From: Terriglobia bacterium
GTDB taxonomy: Bacteria > Acidobacteriota > Terriglobia > Terriglobales > Acidobacteriaceae
Direction of reading: 5' to 3'
Assembly: GCA_020073565.1 (NCBI GenBank)
Contig: JAIQEY010000027.1
Coordinates: 19,068 to 83,067 of the forward strand
Length of the DNA stretch: 64,000 nucleotides
A program made the translations under genes and the position numbers. Shown piece after piece: positions 24,270-32,053 of the stretch; position 1 is the stretch's first letter; every line of letters starts with the position of its first letter. Under the pieces are notes generated by a model. The model ran no database searches, was not told the origin of the DNA, and worked only from the letters and a program-made list of their open reading frames with translations.

Positions 24270-24803
24270 TTACTTATGATGTAGAAACTTGTAGTCCAGA
24301 ATTGAGGCAGCCAATCCGAAAGCGTCTTCTGTATTGTCGACTGCGTCCTTGATGCGAATCAGTCTTCCCTGGCAGAGGACAGAGCTGTTCTTCTGGCCCG
24401 AGATTTCTTCCGGCATCTCAAAAATCAATTCCACCAGCGCATTCGCGGGCAGTTGCTGCGGCCCGTGGAACATCACTCCCGACTGGCTGATGTTCTGGAT
24501 GGCGCCCTCGTACCACGTGCTCAAATTTTTTCCCCGATATCGAATCGGGGAGTCGAGCTTCAGCCGGCGTGCCCGTGGCATCCAGGTCGGCTTCTTCTGG
24601 CCCGATCGACGGCGGACGGTGGCCGTGTCCGACACCGGATTTTCCACCCGGCTACCCCGCCGCATCGTCTTCCAGTCATACTGGTAGGCAGCCGCGCACA
24701 CAAGACAGACCTGGTAGTACTCTCCGCTGGCCGCGCGTCGCGGCCATGAAAATTCGTGCGAACAGCGCCCCAGCATGAGAACATCCATCAGTTTTTGCGG
24801 CAT
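24270..24803 (-). CDS. PilZ-domain protein with N-terminal cysteine motif
   Basis: 177 residues from ATG 24803. The N-terminal part carries a Cys/His set (GRCSHEFSWP, then YYQVCLVC) that could bind zinc. The C-terminal part is a PilZ domain (RLKLDSPIRYRG, GAIQNISQSGVMFHG, VELIFEMPEE). The RxxxR that binds c-di-GMP is not clearly complete: the segment before RLKLDSP contains MPRAR. The tail (EDAFGLAASILDYKF) closes the barrel. It probably reads c-di-GMP or has lost binding. Confidence 0.75.
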   Translation of the reverse strand: MPQKLMDVLMLGRCSHEFSWPRRAASGEYYQVCLVCAAAYQYDWKTMRRGSRVENPVSDTATVRRRSGQKKPTWMPRARRLKLDSPIRYRGKNLSTWYEGAIQNISQSGVMFHGPQQLPANALVELIFEMPEEISGQKNSSVLCQGRLIRIKDAVDNTEDAFGLAASILDYKFLHHK

Positions 24804-24949
24804 GATAACGAATGGCTCCAGAAACGTTGGAACCACTCAATCATCCGACGCCTGCTCGTTTCTGGGAAGGTTACTTTCGTGTACTGCGGCACAGGACTTA
24901 TGCTTTTCCATAGCCGCGTGATCAGTCCACCGCGAACTAGGATCATCGC

Positions 24950-25549
24950 ATGAAACAACCAAGCGAAGTTTCGCGCGCGGGGTTCCTCCTGGTCGGAGGC
25001 AAGAGCTCTCGCATGGGCGCCGACAAAGCGCTCCTGGAGTTTCGCGGGCGCACTCTGCTGGAGCGCGCGCTAGCTACCCTCAGCCAGGTTTGCCCCACCG
25101 TGGCGATCGTCGGCGACCCCGCCCGATTCTCTAATTACGGAGCCGTGCTCGAAGATGTTTATGCTGGCTGCGGTCCCCTCGCTGGCATCCACGCTGCTCT
25201 GGCGCGTTCCTCTGCGGAATGGAATCTGATCCTGGCCGTGGACATGCCGTTCGTCTCCGAAGAACTGCTTTCCTACCTGTTCTCAACCGCCGAGCAAAGC
25301 GGCGCCGTCGTCACCGTACCGCGGACAGAAAAAGGTCTTCAGCCCCTCTGTGCCGTGTATCGTCGCGAGTTCGCCAGTGTGGCCGACCGCGCTTTGAAAG
25401 CACAAAAGTACAAGATCGACGCGGCGTTCGATGGCCTCACCATCCGCGAAGTCGGAGAACGCGAACTGAAGAAAGCGGGCTTCTCCGGGCAGAGCTTCTT
25501 CAACATCAACACGCCCGAAGACCGGCGCAAAGCCGAGGCATCGTTCTAG
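24950..25549 (+). CDS. mobA: Molybdenum cofactor guanylyltransferase
   Basis: 199 residues. The nucleotide-binding loop LLVGGKSSRMGADKALL and the later LAVDMPFVSEELL (Mg-binding Asp) match MobA, which transfers GMP to molybdopterin to make bis-MGD for DMSO-reductase family enzymes. GCGPLAGIHAAL is the MobA-typical GPLAGI loop, absent from the MocA-like protein at 4445. The product ends with FFNINTPED, also typical. It is followed 28 nt later by an MlaF-like gene, with which it may be co-transcribed. Confidence 0.87.
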   Translation: MKQPSEVSRAGFLLVGGKSSRMGADKALLEFRGRTLLERALATLSQVCPTVAIVGDPARFSNYGAVLEDVYAGCGPLAGIHAALARSSAEWNLILAVDMPFVSEELLSYLFSTAEQSGAVVTVPRTEKGLQPLCAVYRREFASVADRALKAQKYKIDAAFDGLTIREVGERELKKAGFSGQSFFNINTPEDRRKAEASF

Positions 25550-25577
25550 CCCTTGAGCCCTACCCGCCTCTCATGCC

Positions 25578-26354
25578 ATGCTGATGCCGATGGCCGCGGA
25601 CACTCAATCGCCCTACATCGAATTCAAACATGTCTTCAAGTCCTTCGGAGACCGCGCCGTCCTGGAAGACGTCGGCTTCGATGTGCTCCCCGGAGAAATG
25701 GTCTGCATCCTAGGGCGAAGCGGTGTGGGCAAATCCGTAGCCCTGCATCACATCATGGGATTTCTCAAACCGGACGCGGGACGGGTCATCGTGGCCGGCC
25801 AGGACATCACCGACTATAACGAAATGCAGCTGGAAGAAATTCGCAAGAAAGTGACCATGGTGTTTCAGAACGGAGCGCTCTTCGACTCCCTGAGCGTCGG
25901 CGAAAATGTCGCCTTCCCGTTGCGCGAAAAAGGAGAGCTCTCCGAAGAGCAGATCCTACAGGTCGTCGACGGCCTGCTCGAAATGGTTGGAGTCAAGGAG
26001 ATGCGTGACTTACTGCCCTCCGACCTCTCCACCGGAATGAAGCGCTCGGTGGCCATCGCGCGTGCTCTGGCGGCTCAGCCCGAGTGCGTCTTGTACGACG
26101 AACCCACCACCATGGTCGACCCGCTCATGGGCAACCTGCTCGGCGACCTGATCGCGCGCCTGAAGTTGCATCTCCACCTGACCTCAGTCGTCGTAACCCA
26201 CGACATGCGCCTGGCCAAGAAACTCGCCGACCGCATCGTGTTCCTCCACGAAGCACGAGTAATTTTCTTCGGCCCCTACAGGGACATGGAGAAGTCGACC
26301 GAGCCAATCGTGAAGGAATTCCTGGAGTTGGATGAATTGACCCTGGAAGCCTAA
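25578..26354 (+). CDS. MlaF-type ABC transporter ATPase
   Basis: 258 residues (start at 25578 or 25587). Walker A is GRSGVGKS, Q-loop MVFQNGALFDSLSVGENVAFPL, signature LSTGMKRSVAIARAL (LSGGM in most relatives), Walker B VLYDEPTTMVDPL, and H-switch VVVTHDM. The FQNGALFDS and THDM pattern is that of MlaF/Ttg2A, which power retrograde phospholipid transport or related lipid/solvent export. The usual mlaE permease and mlaD MCE genes do not follow; they may be elsewhere. Confidence 0.85.
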   Translation: MLMPMAADTQSPYIEFKHVFKSFGDRAVLEDVGFDVLPGEMVCILGRSGVGKSVALHHIMGFLKPDAGRVIVAGQDITDYNEMQLEEIRKKVTMVFQNGALFDSLSVGENVAFPLREKGELSEEQILQVVDGLLEMVGVKEMRDLLPSDLSTGMKRSVAIARALAAQPECVLYDEPTTMVDPLMGNLLGDLIARLKLHLHLTSVVVTHDMRLAKKLADRIVFLHEARVIFFGPYRDMEKSTEPIVKEFLELDELTLEA

Positions 26355-26387
26355 GACCGAGTTCGCGATTCGGTGGCTGCAACGTCC

Positions 26388-26590
26388 AGCCCCGGAGGGG
26401 CGTCTGAAAATAGCCCGGCGCTTCAGCGCCGGGAAGTCGATCTTTAAGGGGAACGAGTCCCGTCAGGGACGGCTGAAGGGCCGCGGCCCCGTGTGCGATT
26501 CAGTCGTGCCTCCGGCACTTGCAGCTAGTCCAAACGTGAATTCCCGCCAGTAAACTGGCGGGCTATTTTCGGAGGTCCCTCCGGGACCGG
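26388..26590. repeat. ~200-bp composite palindromic repeat (family D), copy 1
   Basis: A chain of small hairpins: GCCCGGCGCTTCAGCGCCGG, GTCCCGTCAGGGAC, CGTGCCTCCGGCAC, CCCGCCAGTAAACTGGCGGG and GGTCCCTCCGGGACC. The same elements in the same order occur at 30798-31000. Both copies lie beside convergent or gene-end positions. Confidence 0.7.
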
Positions 26591-26631
26591 CCACCTTACG
26601 CGCCCAGGATGTCCAGCGGGTCCGCTGACTT

Positions 26632-27291
26632 TTAGAAACCTTGTCCGACCAGATCCTCCACCGTCAGCGAACTCTGCGCCGACTCGCCCTTGATCATCTT
26701 CTCCACATACTTCGCGATCACGTCGGCTTCCAGATTGACCGGATCGCCCGGCCTGAGCGAATTGAGATTGGTCAGCTCCTCCGTGTGCGGGATGATGGCA
26801 ATCGTGCAACGATTCCGCTCGAGTTTTGCCACCGTAAGGCTGATCCCCTCAATGCAGATCGATCCCTTAAACACCGTGTACTTCTCGACCTCAGATGGAA
26901 TTTCGATATGCAGCCACCAGTTCTCGGAATCCCGGCCCTCCGAATCCAGGATGCGCTCGAACTCAATCAGCCTTCCGACGCCGTCCACGTGGCCCTGCAC
27001 GATGTGCCCGCCAAAGCGCCCGTCGGCCTTCATCGGCAGTTCCAGGTTGACCAGCGCCCCTTCGCGAATGCGCGAGAAAGAAGTCCGCTCCCAAGTTTCC
27101 GGCGCCAGGTCCGCACAGAACGACCGCGGCTTAATGTCGAGCGCGGTCAGGCAGACGCCGCTGACCGCAACACTCTGTCCGGTCCCCAGCGCCTTCGGAG
27201 TATTTGTCGCCTCGACGGTGATCCGCCGATTCTCTCCCCGCTGCTCGATCTTAGCGACCTTCCCAACTTCTTCAACGATTCCGGTAAACAT
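26632..27291 (-). CDS. ribE: Riboflavin synthase alpha subunit
   Basis: 219 residues. Two tandem lumazine-binding domains are visible: MFTGIVEEVG in the first and GHIVQGHVDGVG in the second, with ICIEGISLTVA matching the first domain's VCLTALD segment. It dismutates two 6,7-dimethyl-8-ribityllumazines to riboflavin and a pyrimidine. The start M of FTGIVEEV is invariant in the family. ribD is about 2.3 kb upstream on the same strand; lumazine synthase and ribBA are not present here. Confidence 0.92.
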   Translation of the reverse strand: MFTGIVEEVGKVAKIEQRGENRRITVEATNTPKALGTGQSVAVSGVCLTALDIKPRSFCADLAPETWERTSFSRIREGALVNLELPMKADGRFGGHIVQGHVDGVGRLIEFERILDSEGRDSENWWLHIEIPSEVEKYTVFKGSICIEGISLTVAKLERNRCTIAIIPHTEELTNLNSLRPGDPVNLEADVIAKYVEKMIKGESAQSSLTVEDLVGQGF

Positions 27292-27341
27292 GATGGCCTC
27301 CAGAAGTAAGCTATCTCATGAGCGGTTCGGTGCGGGCCGTC

Positions 27342-28985
27342 TCATAGCGTGGTCATCGCATCCGGGTCCGCTTGGATTGGCTTGGTATTGTCGCCCTCGT
27401 GAACAACATCTCCGGTCAATTTGGTACCCCACCACCGTTCCGCATCTTCCGAGGTCCAGGAACCAACGCCGTCGCAGCTTTCGAGCATCCGAGCCAGCAC
27501 ATCGGCGCCCGCCGGCCGTTCTGCCGGCCCTTTTGCCAGACACATCATGATTGCACGTTCAAGACAAACCGGTACCGCGAGATCGCTTTTCTTGGATGGA
27601 GCCATGGGCACTTTCTGCAAGTGCGCTAACATCATGGCCGCGCTGCTTTTCTCTTCAAAGACGAGGCTGCCCGTAAGCAGCCAGTAGGCGACGCAACCTA
27701 GTCCGTAAAGATCGGTCCGCCCGTCCACCGCCGTACTTCCGACAGCCATTTCCGGAGCCATATACGCCGGCGTTCCCGTCGTTGCGCCTTCAGCCGTCAT
27801 TTTTGTATCGTCGTTGTCCAGGACCTTGACCAGGCCGAAATCGAGGACCTTCACAAAGTCATATTCATTTCCCAGACGACACAGAAATATGTTGGTAGGT
27901 TTGATGTCGCGATGAATCAGGCCGTGATCGTGAGCGTCGGCGAGCGACCGGCACACCTGACGCAGGATCTTTACCACTCGCGCCGGGGATTGCGGTCCAA
28001 ACTTCTTTACCAGAGTCTCCAAATCGATTCCGTCCAGCAACTCCATCACGTAGTAGAAGACACCATCTTTCGTGACGCCGTAGTCGTACAACTCCACAGT
28101 ATGAGGAGAACGCAGCGAAGCCGTCGCTCTTGCCTCTTGTTCGAACCTGCGCTGTACGAGTACGGGGTTGCTTCCGGAGTTGCGGCTCAGCATGTCAGGC
28201 TGGATCAACTTGATGGCCGCGTCCCGAGCTAGCATGTGGTGGCGGGCGCGCCACACCTCTCCCATTCCACCCTTACCCAACCGAGCCACGAGCCGGTAGC
28301 TGCCCATCTCGCGGGCCCTGGTGACTTGTTGGCCTAATCTCGTCACCACGCGCGAGATTACGACCGCGACGCCCACCAGCAGGTAGTCGGGATAGTGCAT
28401 CACAAACACCTTGCCCAGGGAACCGAAGTCCCATGTTCCCCGCGCCTTCGCGATCAGCATTCCGACAGGATTCATCGACACCGCGATCAGTCCGGCCATC
28501 AGTGTCTTCATCGGGGAGTTGGGCACGATCGCTGAGGACATGAGCACGACGGCGCCGATCCAGCTGATGATGGGCGATACAGGCCATTCCTTCGGTACTC
28601 GGAACCAGTGGATCATCAGGCCCAGAGCAGCCGCCGTAAACACCATGTAAACAAGCCCGAGATCCAGCAGGAACCTCGGCTCCCGATCGCCACTACGAAT
28701 GTAGAAAAAGAGCGCCAAGGATGCGACCACGCTGACTCCGGCGATCACGTCGGTAGCTTGTCCATGAAGCCAGATTCGATTTCCGTGGCTTATCGCCAGA
28801 AGCGCGAGCCGATCTCCCACCGTGCCGACGATCCAGAGCGCGGCGGCGAGGAGCGACATGATCTCCAGCCGCTTAGACGCTTCCTTCAGCAGGTCATAGG
28901 GAAGAGAGCGGGCGCGATCGCTCAATTTCCTGGGCTCAGCAGACGTGCTGCCGGGGACCGGACCGATCAATTGGTAGTCTGACAT
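27342..28985 (-). CDS. Membrane Ser/Thr protein kinase, TM domain first
   Basis: 547 residues. Six hydrophobic segments occupy residues about 42-215 (for example AALWIVGTVGDRLALLAI, GVSVVASLALFFYI). The kinase domain follows, from about residue 230: glycine loop RLGKGGMGEVWRARH, Lys in AAIKLI, catalytic loop HRDIKPTNIF, DFGLVKV, and APEMAV. Most bacterial PASTA/PknB kinases have the kinase first and one TM segment later; here the order is reversed with a multi-pass region, a layout seen in some Acidobacteria and Myxococcota (from memory). Substrates are unknown. Confidence 0.88.
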   Translation of the reverse strand: MSDYQLIGPVPGSTSAEPRKLSDRARSLPYDLLKEASKRLEIMSLLAAALWIVGTVGDRLALLAISHGNRIWLHGQATDVIAGVSVVASLALFFYIRSGDREPRFLLDLGLVYMVFTAAALGLMIHWFRVPKEWPVSPIISWIGAVVLMSSAIVPNSPMKTLMAGLIAVSMNPVGMLIAKARGTWDFGSLGKVFVMHYPDYLLVGVAVVISRVVTRLGQQVTRAREMGSYRLVARLGKGGMGEVWRARHHMLARDAAIKLIQPDMLSRNSGSNPVLVQRRFEQEARATASLRSPHTVELYDYGVTKDGVFYYVMELLDGIDLETLVKKFGPQSPARVVKILRQVCRSLADAHDHGLIHRDIKPTNIFLCRLGNEYDFVKVLDFGLVKVLDNDDTKMTAEGATTGTPAYMAPEMAVGSTAVDGRTDLYGLGCVAYWLLTGSLVFEEKSSAAMMLAHLQKVPMAPSKKSDLAVPVCLERAIMMCLAKGPAERPAGADVLARMLESCDGVGSWTSEDAERWWGTKLTGDVVHEGDNTKPIQADPDAMTTL

Positions 28986-29033
28986 GATTCCCTAGCTTCC
29001 AGTCGCGACAGTTACCCCTTGGACTTCACCCCT

Positions 29034-29084
29034 GATACGGATCTTTCAGATACCCCTCCACCGCAAAGTCCTCCCCAAACTGAT
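29034..29084 (-). pseudogene. Duplicate 3'-end fragment of ribD
   Basis: These 51 bp repeat 29627-29677, the last codons of ribD (QFGEDFAVEGYLKDPY), with two mismatches. They lie on the far side of doxX. They are followed by an unrelated inverted repeat (CACTCATCACGCACGTTGTGATGAGTG, spanning about 29096-29122). A spurious 87-codon frame through this stretch is not a real gene. Confidence 0.8.
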
Positions 29085-29201
29085 ACCGGGTGCCCCACTC
29101 ATCACGCACGTTGTGATGAGTGGGTTTCGCACCACCGCGATGAACATCAGCCTTCTCCCATTCATTGGCGAAGTACGCGAATGAATAGGACGCGCGATAC
29201 C

Positions 29202-29597
29202 TCAGAGCAAATTCATCAAGACGAATGGCCCACCGTTCGTGGCGATAATCACCAGGTTCATGATCACCAGCATCAATTCGTAGTGCCACCCGGACGATTT
29301 TTCACCCCAAAATCCGGTATGCCACACCGCGATTTTCTTGTAGATCGCGCCCAGCATTAGAAGTATGAGCCCGAGCGCCGCTAATTGTGTTAGGACTCCA
29401 AAGACTACTCCAAGTCCGCCCGCCAGCTCGGCGAGCCCGAGGAAAGCCGTGAAGCCCTTGCTCATTCCAATGCTCTTGGCGCGCTCTTCAGAGCGAGAGA
29501 CATGACTCCATCCGCTGGTAATGAATATCGCGCCCACCATCAGCCGCATCAGCAGCAACGCGATCGGCAGAAACCGACTGAGCTCCGGGAACGTCAT
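29202..29597 (-). CDS. DoxX-family membrane protein
   Basis: 131 residues with four TM helices: LPIALLLMRLMVGAIFITSG, FLGLAELAGGLGVVFG, LAALGLILLMLGAIY, and LMLVIMNLVIIATNGGP. LAELAGGL and RLMVGAIF match DoxX/MauE-like proteins. DoxX proteins link to thiol or radical detoxification and quinone redox in membranes. It lies between ribD and its 51-bp duplicate, which suggests it entered by an event that duplicated the ribD end. Confidence 0.8.
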   Translation of the reverse strand: MTFPELSRFLPIALLLMRLMVGAIFITSGWSHVSRSEERAKSIGMSKGFTAFLGLAELAGGLGVVFGVLTQLAALGLILLMLGAIYKKIAVWHTGFWGEKSSGWHYELMLVIMNLVIIATNGGPFVLMNLL

Positions 29598-29621
29598 GCT
29601 TTGCCTCCGCTTGGTACGATT

Positions 29622-30773
29622 TCATTGATACGGATCCTTCAAATACCCCTCCACCGCAAAGTCCTCCCCAAACTGATGCAGTTGCAGGTGCCGCGCCTGA
29701 ATCGCTCCATGATGAGCGCCCGCGCCTTCGCTGGCCGTAAACGGAACCGAACCCTCGCCCAAAATCTTCGGCGCGTAGTAGAGAAACAGCTTGTCCACGA
29801 CTCCCGACGACAGCGCGGTCCAGTTCAACGTCGCCCCGCCCTCAATCAGCAGGCTGGTGATTTCGTGCTTCCCCAGATGCCGCATGACATCGGACAGGTC
29901 GGGCCGTTCATCGGTCTTTGAAACTGGAGCAATCCGCTCCACCCGGATGCCGAGTTGCTCGATCTCTCGTTGCTTGCTGTCGTCCGCCGACGAACACAGC
30001 ACCAACACGTCGTCCTTCGCCGTCTTGACCAGCCGCGAGGTCTGCGGCAGTCGCAGCCAGGAATCAAGGATGACTCGCAGCAGCGGTCGCCGTCGCGGCA
30101 ACCCGCTGCGGTCGGTCAGCAGCGGATCGTCGGCAATTACCGTACCCACTCCCGCCATGATGGCATCATGCTGGTGCCGCAATTGATGAACATGCTGGCG
30201 CGCGATTTCGCCCGTGATCCACCCGCCGGTCGAACCGCCCGCTGCGACATCCGTAGGATGCCGAGTTCCCGAAGGAGGCGGCGCAATCTTGCCATCCAGC
30301 GTCATCGCTCCCTTCAGCGTAACCAGCGGGATCTGGTGCCAAATGTACTTTGCGAAACTCTCATTCAGCTTTTTCGCTTCCGCCTCGGACGCTCCAATCT
30401 CCACGTGGATGCCGGCTGCACGGAGCATGGCAAATCCCTGGCCCGCAACCAGCGGATTCGGATCCTGCATCGAGCAGACCACGCGTGCGATTCCTGCCGC
30501 AATGACCGCCTCCGCGCACGGCCCCGTCCGCCCCTGGTGCGAGCAGGGCTCCAGATTCATGTAGAGCGTTCCGCCGCGCGCTCTTCCGCCCGCCTGCTCC
30601 AGCGCCAGGATTTCAGCGTGCTTGATGCCGTCGTAGGTGTGCGTGCCGAAGCCGGCTTCGTTTCCGGACGCATCCACCACCACCGCGCCCACCGCCGGAT
30701 TCGGCGAAACCAGCCCAATGCCCGCCCGAGCCAGCTCCAGCGCCCGTCGCATCGATTGTTCGTCAGCCGTCAT
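29622..30773 (-). CDS. ribD: Bifunctional riboflavin deaminase/reductase RibD
   Basis: 383 residues. The N-terminal deaminase has the zinc motif HAEILAL and PCSHQGRTGPCAEAV. The C-terminal reductase domain (from about residue 150) has TLKGAMTLDGKIA, GVGTVIADDPLLT, and LLIEGGATLNW. It deaminates and then reduces the pyrimidine intermediate in riboflavin synthesis. The last codons, FAVEGYLKDPY, are duplicated at 29034. ribE follows downstream, interrupted by doxX and the kinase gene. No FMN riboswitch was seen upstream; instead a family D repeat occupies the gap. Confidence 0.93.
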   Translation of the reverse strand: MTADEQSMRRALELARAGIGLVSPNPAVGAVVVDASGNEAGFGTHTYDGIKHAEILALEQAGGRARGGTLYMNLEPCSHQGRTGPCAEAVIAAGIARVVCSMQDPNPLVAGQGFAMLRAAGIHVEIGASEAEAKKLNESFAKYIWHQIPLVTLKGAMTLDGKIAPPPSGTRHPTDVAAGGSTGGWITGEIARQHVHQLRHQHDAIMAGVGTVIADDPLLTDRSGLPRRRPLLRVILDSWLRLPQTSRLVKTAKDDVLVLCSSADDSKQREIEQLGIRVERIAPVSKTDERPDLSDVMRHLGKHEITSLLIEGGATLNWTALSSGVVDKLFLYYAPKILGEGSVPFTASEGAGAHHGAIQARHLQLHQFGEDFAVEGYLKDPYQ

Positions 30774-30797
30774 TTTAGAAAACCGAAGTGAACATTC

Positions 30798-31000
30798 CGG
30801 TCCCGTAGGGACCGCTGAAAATAGCCCGGCGCTTTAGCGCCGGCTGATCAATCTCACACCGGTCCAGTCCCGTTAGGGACGACTGAAACCTCACGGCGCG
30901 GGATGCCATTCAGTCGTGCCTCCGGCACTTCGAGATCGTTTTGTCATGCATTCCCCGCCAGTAAACTGGCGGGCTATTTTCGACGGTCCCTCCGGGACCA
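30798..31000. repeat. ~200-bp composite palindromic repeat (family D), copy 2
   Basis: Same order of hairpins as 26388-26590, including GCCCGGCGCTTTAGCGCCGG, GTCCCGTTAGGGAC, CAGTCGTGCCTCCGGCACTT and CCGCCAGTAAACTGGCGG. Arm changes are often compensatory (TCAG/TTAG in loops only). Confidence 0.7.
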
Positions 31001-31022
31001 GAACTCGGTTTGTCGACTGCCC

Positions 31023-31979
31023 TCAGGCAAGCAACGACTCCACAAACTCCTGTGCATCAAAGGGCAGCAAATCTCCCGCCTTCTCGCCCACTCCCACAAA
31101 TCGTACAGGCAGTCCCAATTCGCGTGAAATCGCCACCACCACGCCGCCCTTCGCCGTGCCATCGAGCTTGGTCAGCACGATCCCCGTCACTCCTGCCGAT
31201 TGCGTGAACAGCCGCGCCTGCTGCAACCCATTCTGACCGGTGGTGGCATCCATCACCAGCAGAGTTTCATGCGGAGCACCCGGCACAATGCGTTCCGCCG
31301 TCCGCTTCATCTTCTCCAATTCCTGCATCAGGTTCTGCTTGGTGTGCAGGCGTCCCGCCGTATCCACGATCACGTAATCTGTCTTGCGCGAGCTCGCCGA
31401 TTGCAGCGCATCAAACAGCACAGCCGACGGATCTCCCCCGGCCTTCGTCTTAATCACTTCCGTTCCCGTGCGCTGTCCCCAGATCTCCAGTTGCTCAATC
31501 GCCGCCGCCCGAAACGTATCGGCCGCGCACATCAGCACCGTCTTGCCCTGCGAACGAAACACCTGCGCCAGCTTTCCGATCGTGGTCGTCTTGCCTGTCC
31601 CGTTCACCCCAACTACCAGAATCACCTCCGGCGTGCCGTCAACTTTCGTCACTGGCCGCGAGGCGGTCGAAGTCAGGATCGACAGCAGCTCTTCTTTCAG
31701 CAGCCGCTTCAGTTCACTGACGTCTCGGATCTGCTTCCGGTCAGCCTTGTCCCGCAGCTTCTCCAGGACTTCGTGCGTGGTGGTCGTGCCCAGGTCGGCG
31801 CCGATAAGGGTTGCTTCCAGATCGTCCAGGGTCGCGCGGTCAATCTCTTTTCCGATCGAGACCACATCCTCGATGCGTTCGGCCAGGTTCTCGCGTGTGC
31901 GCGAGACGGCCTCCTTCATCCGCTCCAGAAAACTCGGTTTCTGTTCTTCGTCCAGGCTGCCAAACAGGGTTTGAATCAT
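31023..31979 (-). CDS. ftsY: Signal-recognition-particle receptor FtsY
   Basis: 318 residues. Receptor GTPase for SRP at the inner membrane. The NG domain has G1 [15 protein letters not shown], the insertion-box [12 protein letters not shown]3 DTAGRLHT, and G4 [10 protein letters not shown]. The N-terminal acidic A domain is very short (about 15 residues), as in many non-enteric bacteria. Start is ATG 31979. The ftsY of this organism is followed by ribD, not ftsE. It is co-directional with the HD-GYP gene (74-bp gap). Confidence 0.93.
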   Translation of the reverse strand: MIQTLFGSLDEEQKPSFLERMKEAVSRTRENLAERIEDVVSIGKEIDRATLDDLEATLIGADLGTTTTHEVLEKLRDKADRKQIRDVSELKRLLKEELLSILTSTASRPVTKVDGTPEVILVVGVNGTGKTTTIGKLAQVFRSQGKTVLMCAADTFRAAAIEQLEIWGQRTGTEVIKTKAGGDPSAVLFDALQSASSRKTDYVIVDTAGRLHTKQNLMQELEKMKRTAERIVPGAPHETLLVMDATTGQNGLQQARLFTQSAGVTGIVLTKLDGTAKGGVVVAISRELGLPVRFVGVGEKAGDLLPFDAQEFVESLLA

Positions 31980-32053
31980 GAGAAATCCGCCAGCCGATTA
32001 TATAAGGCGGGAAGGGAACTCAGGCTTGGCGGGATGCGTCCCGGGAATGCACG

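Noticed and set aside
29026..29289. 87-codon frame on the minus strand after doxX
   Set aside because: It combines the duplicated ribD tail, an inverted repeat and the 3' end of doxX in another frame; no independent protein family fits.
26388..31000. CRISPR-like array
   Set aside because: The repeated units are palindromes of different sequence in two distant copies, without regular spacers.
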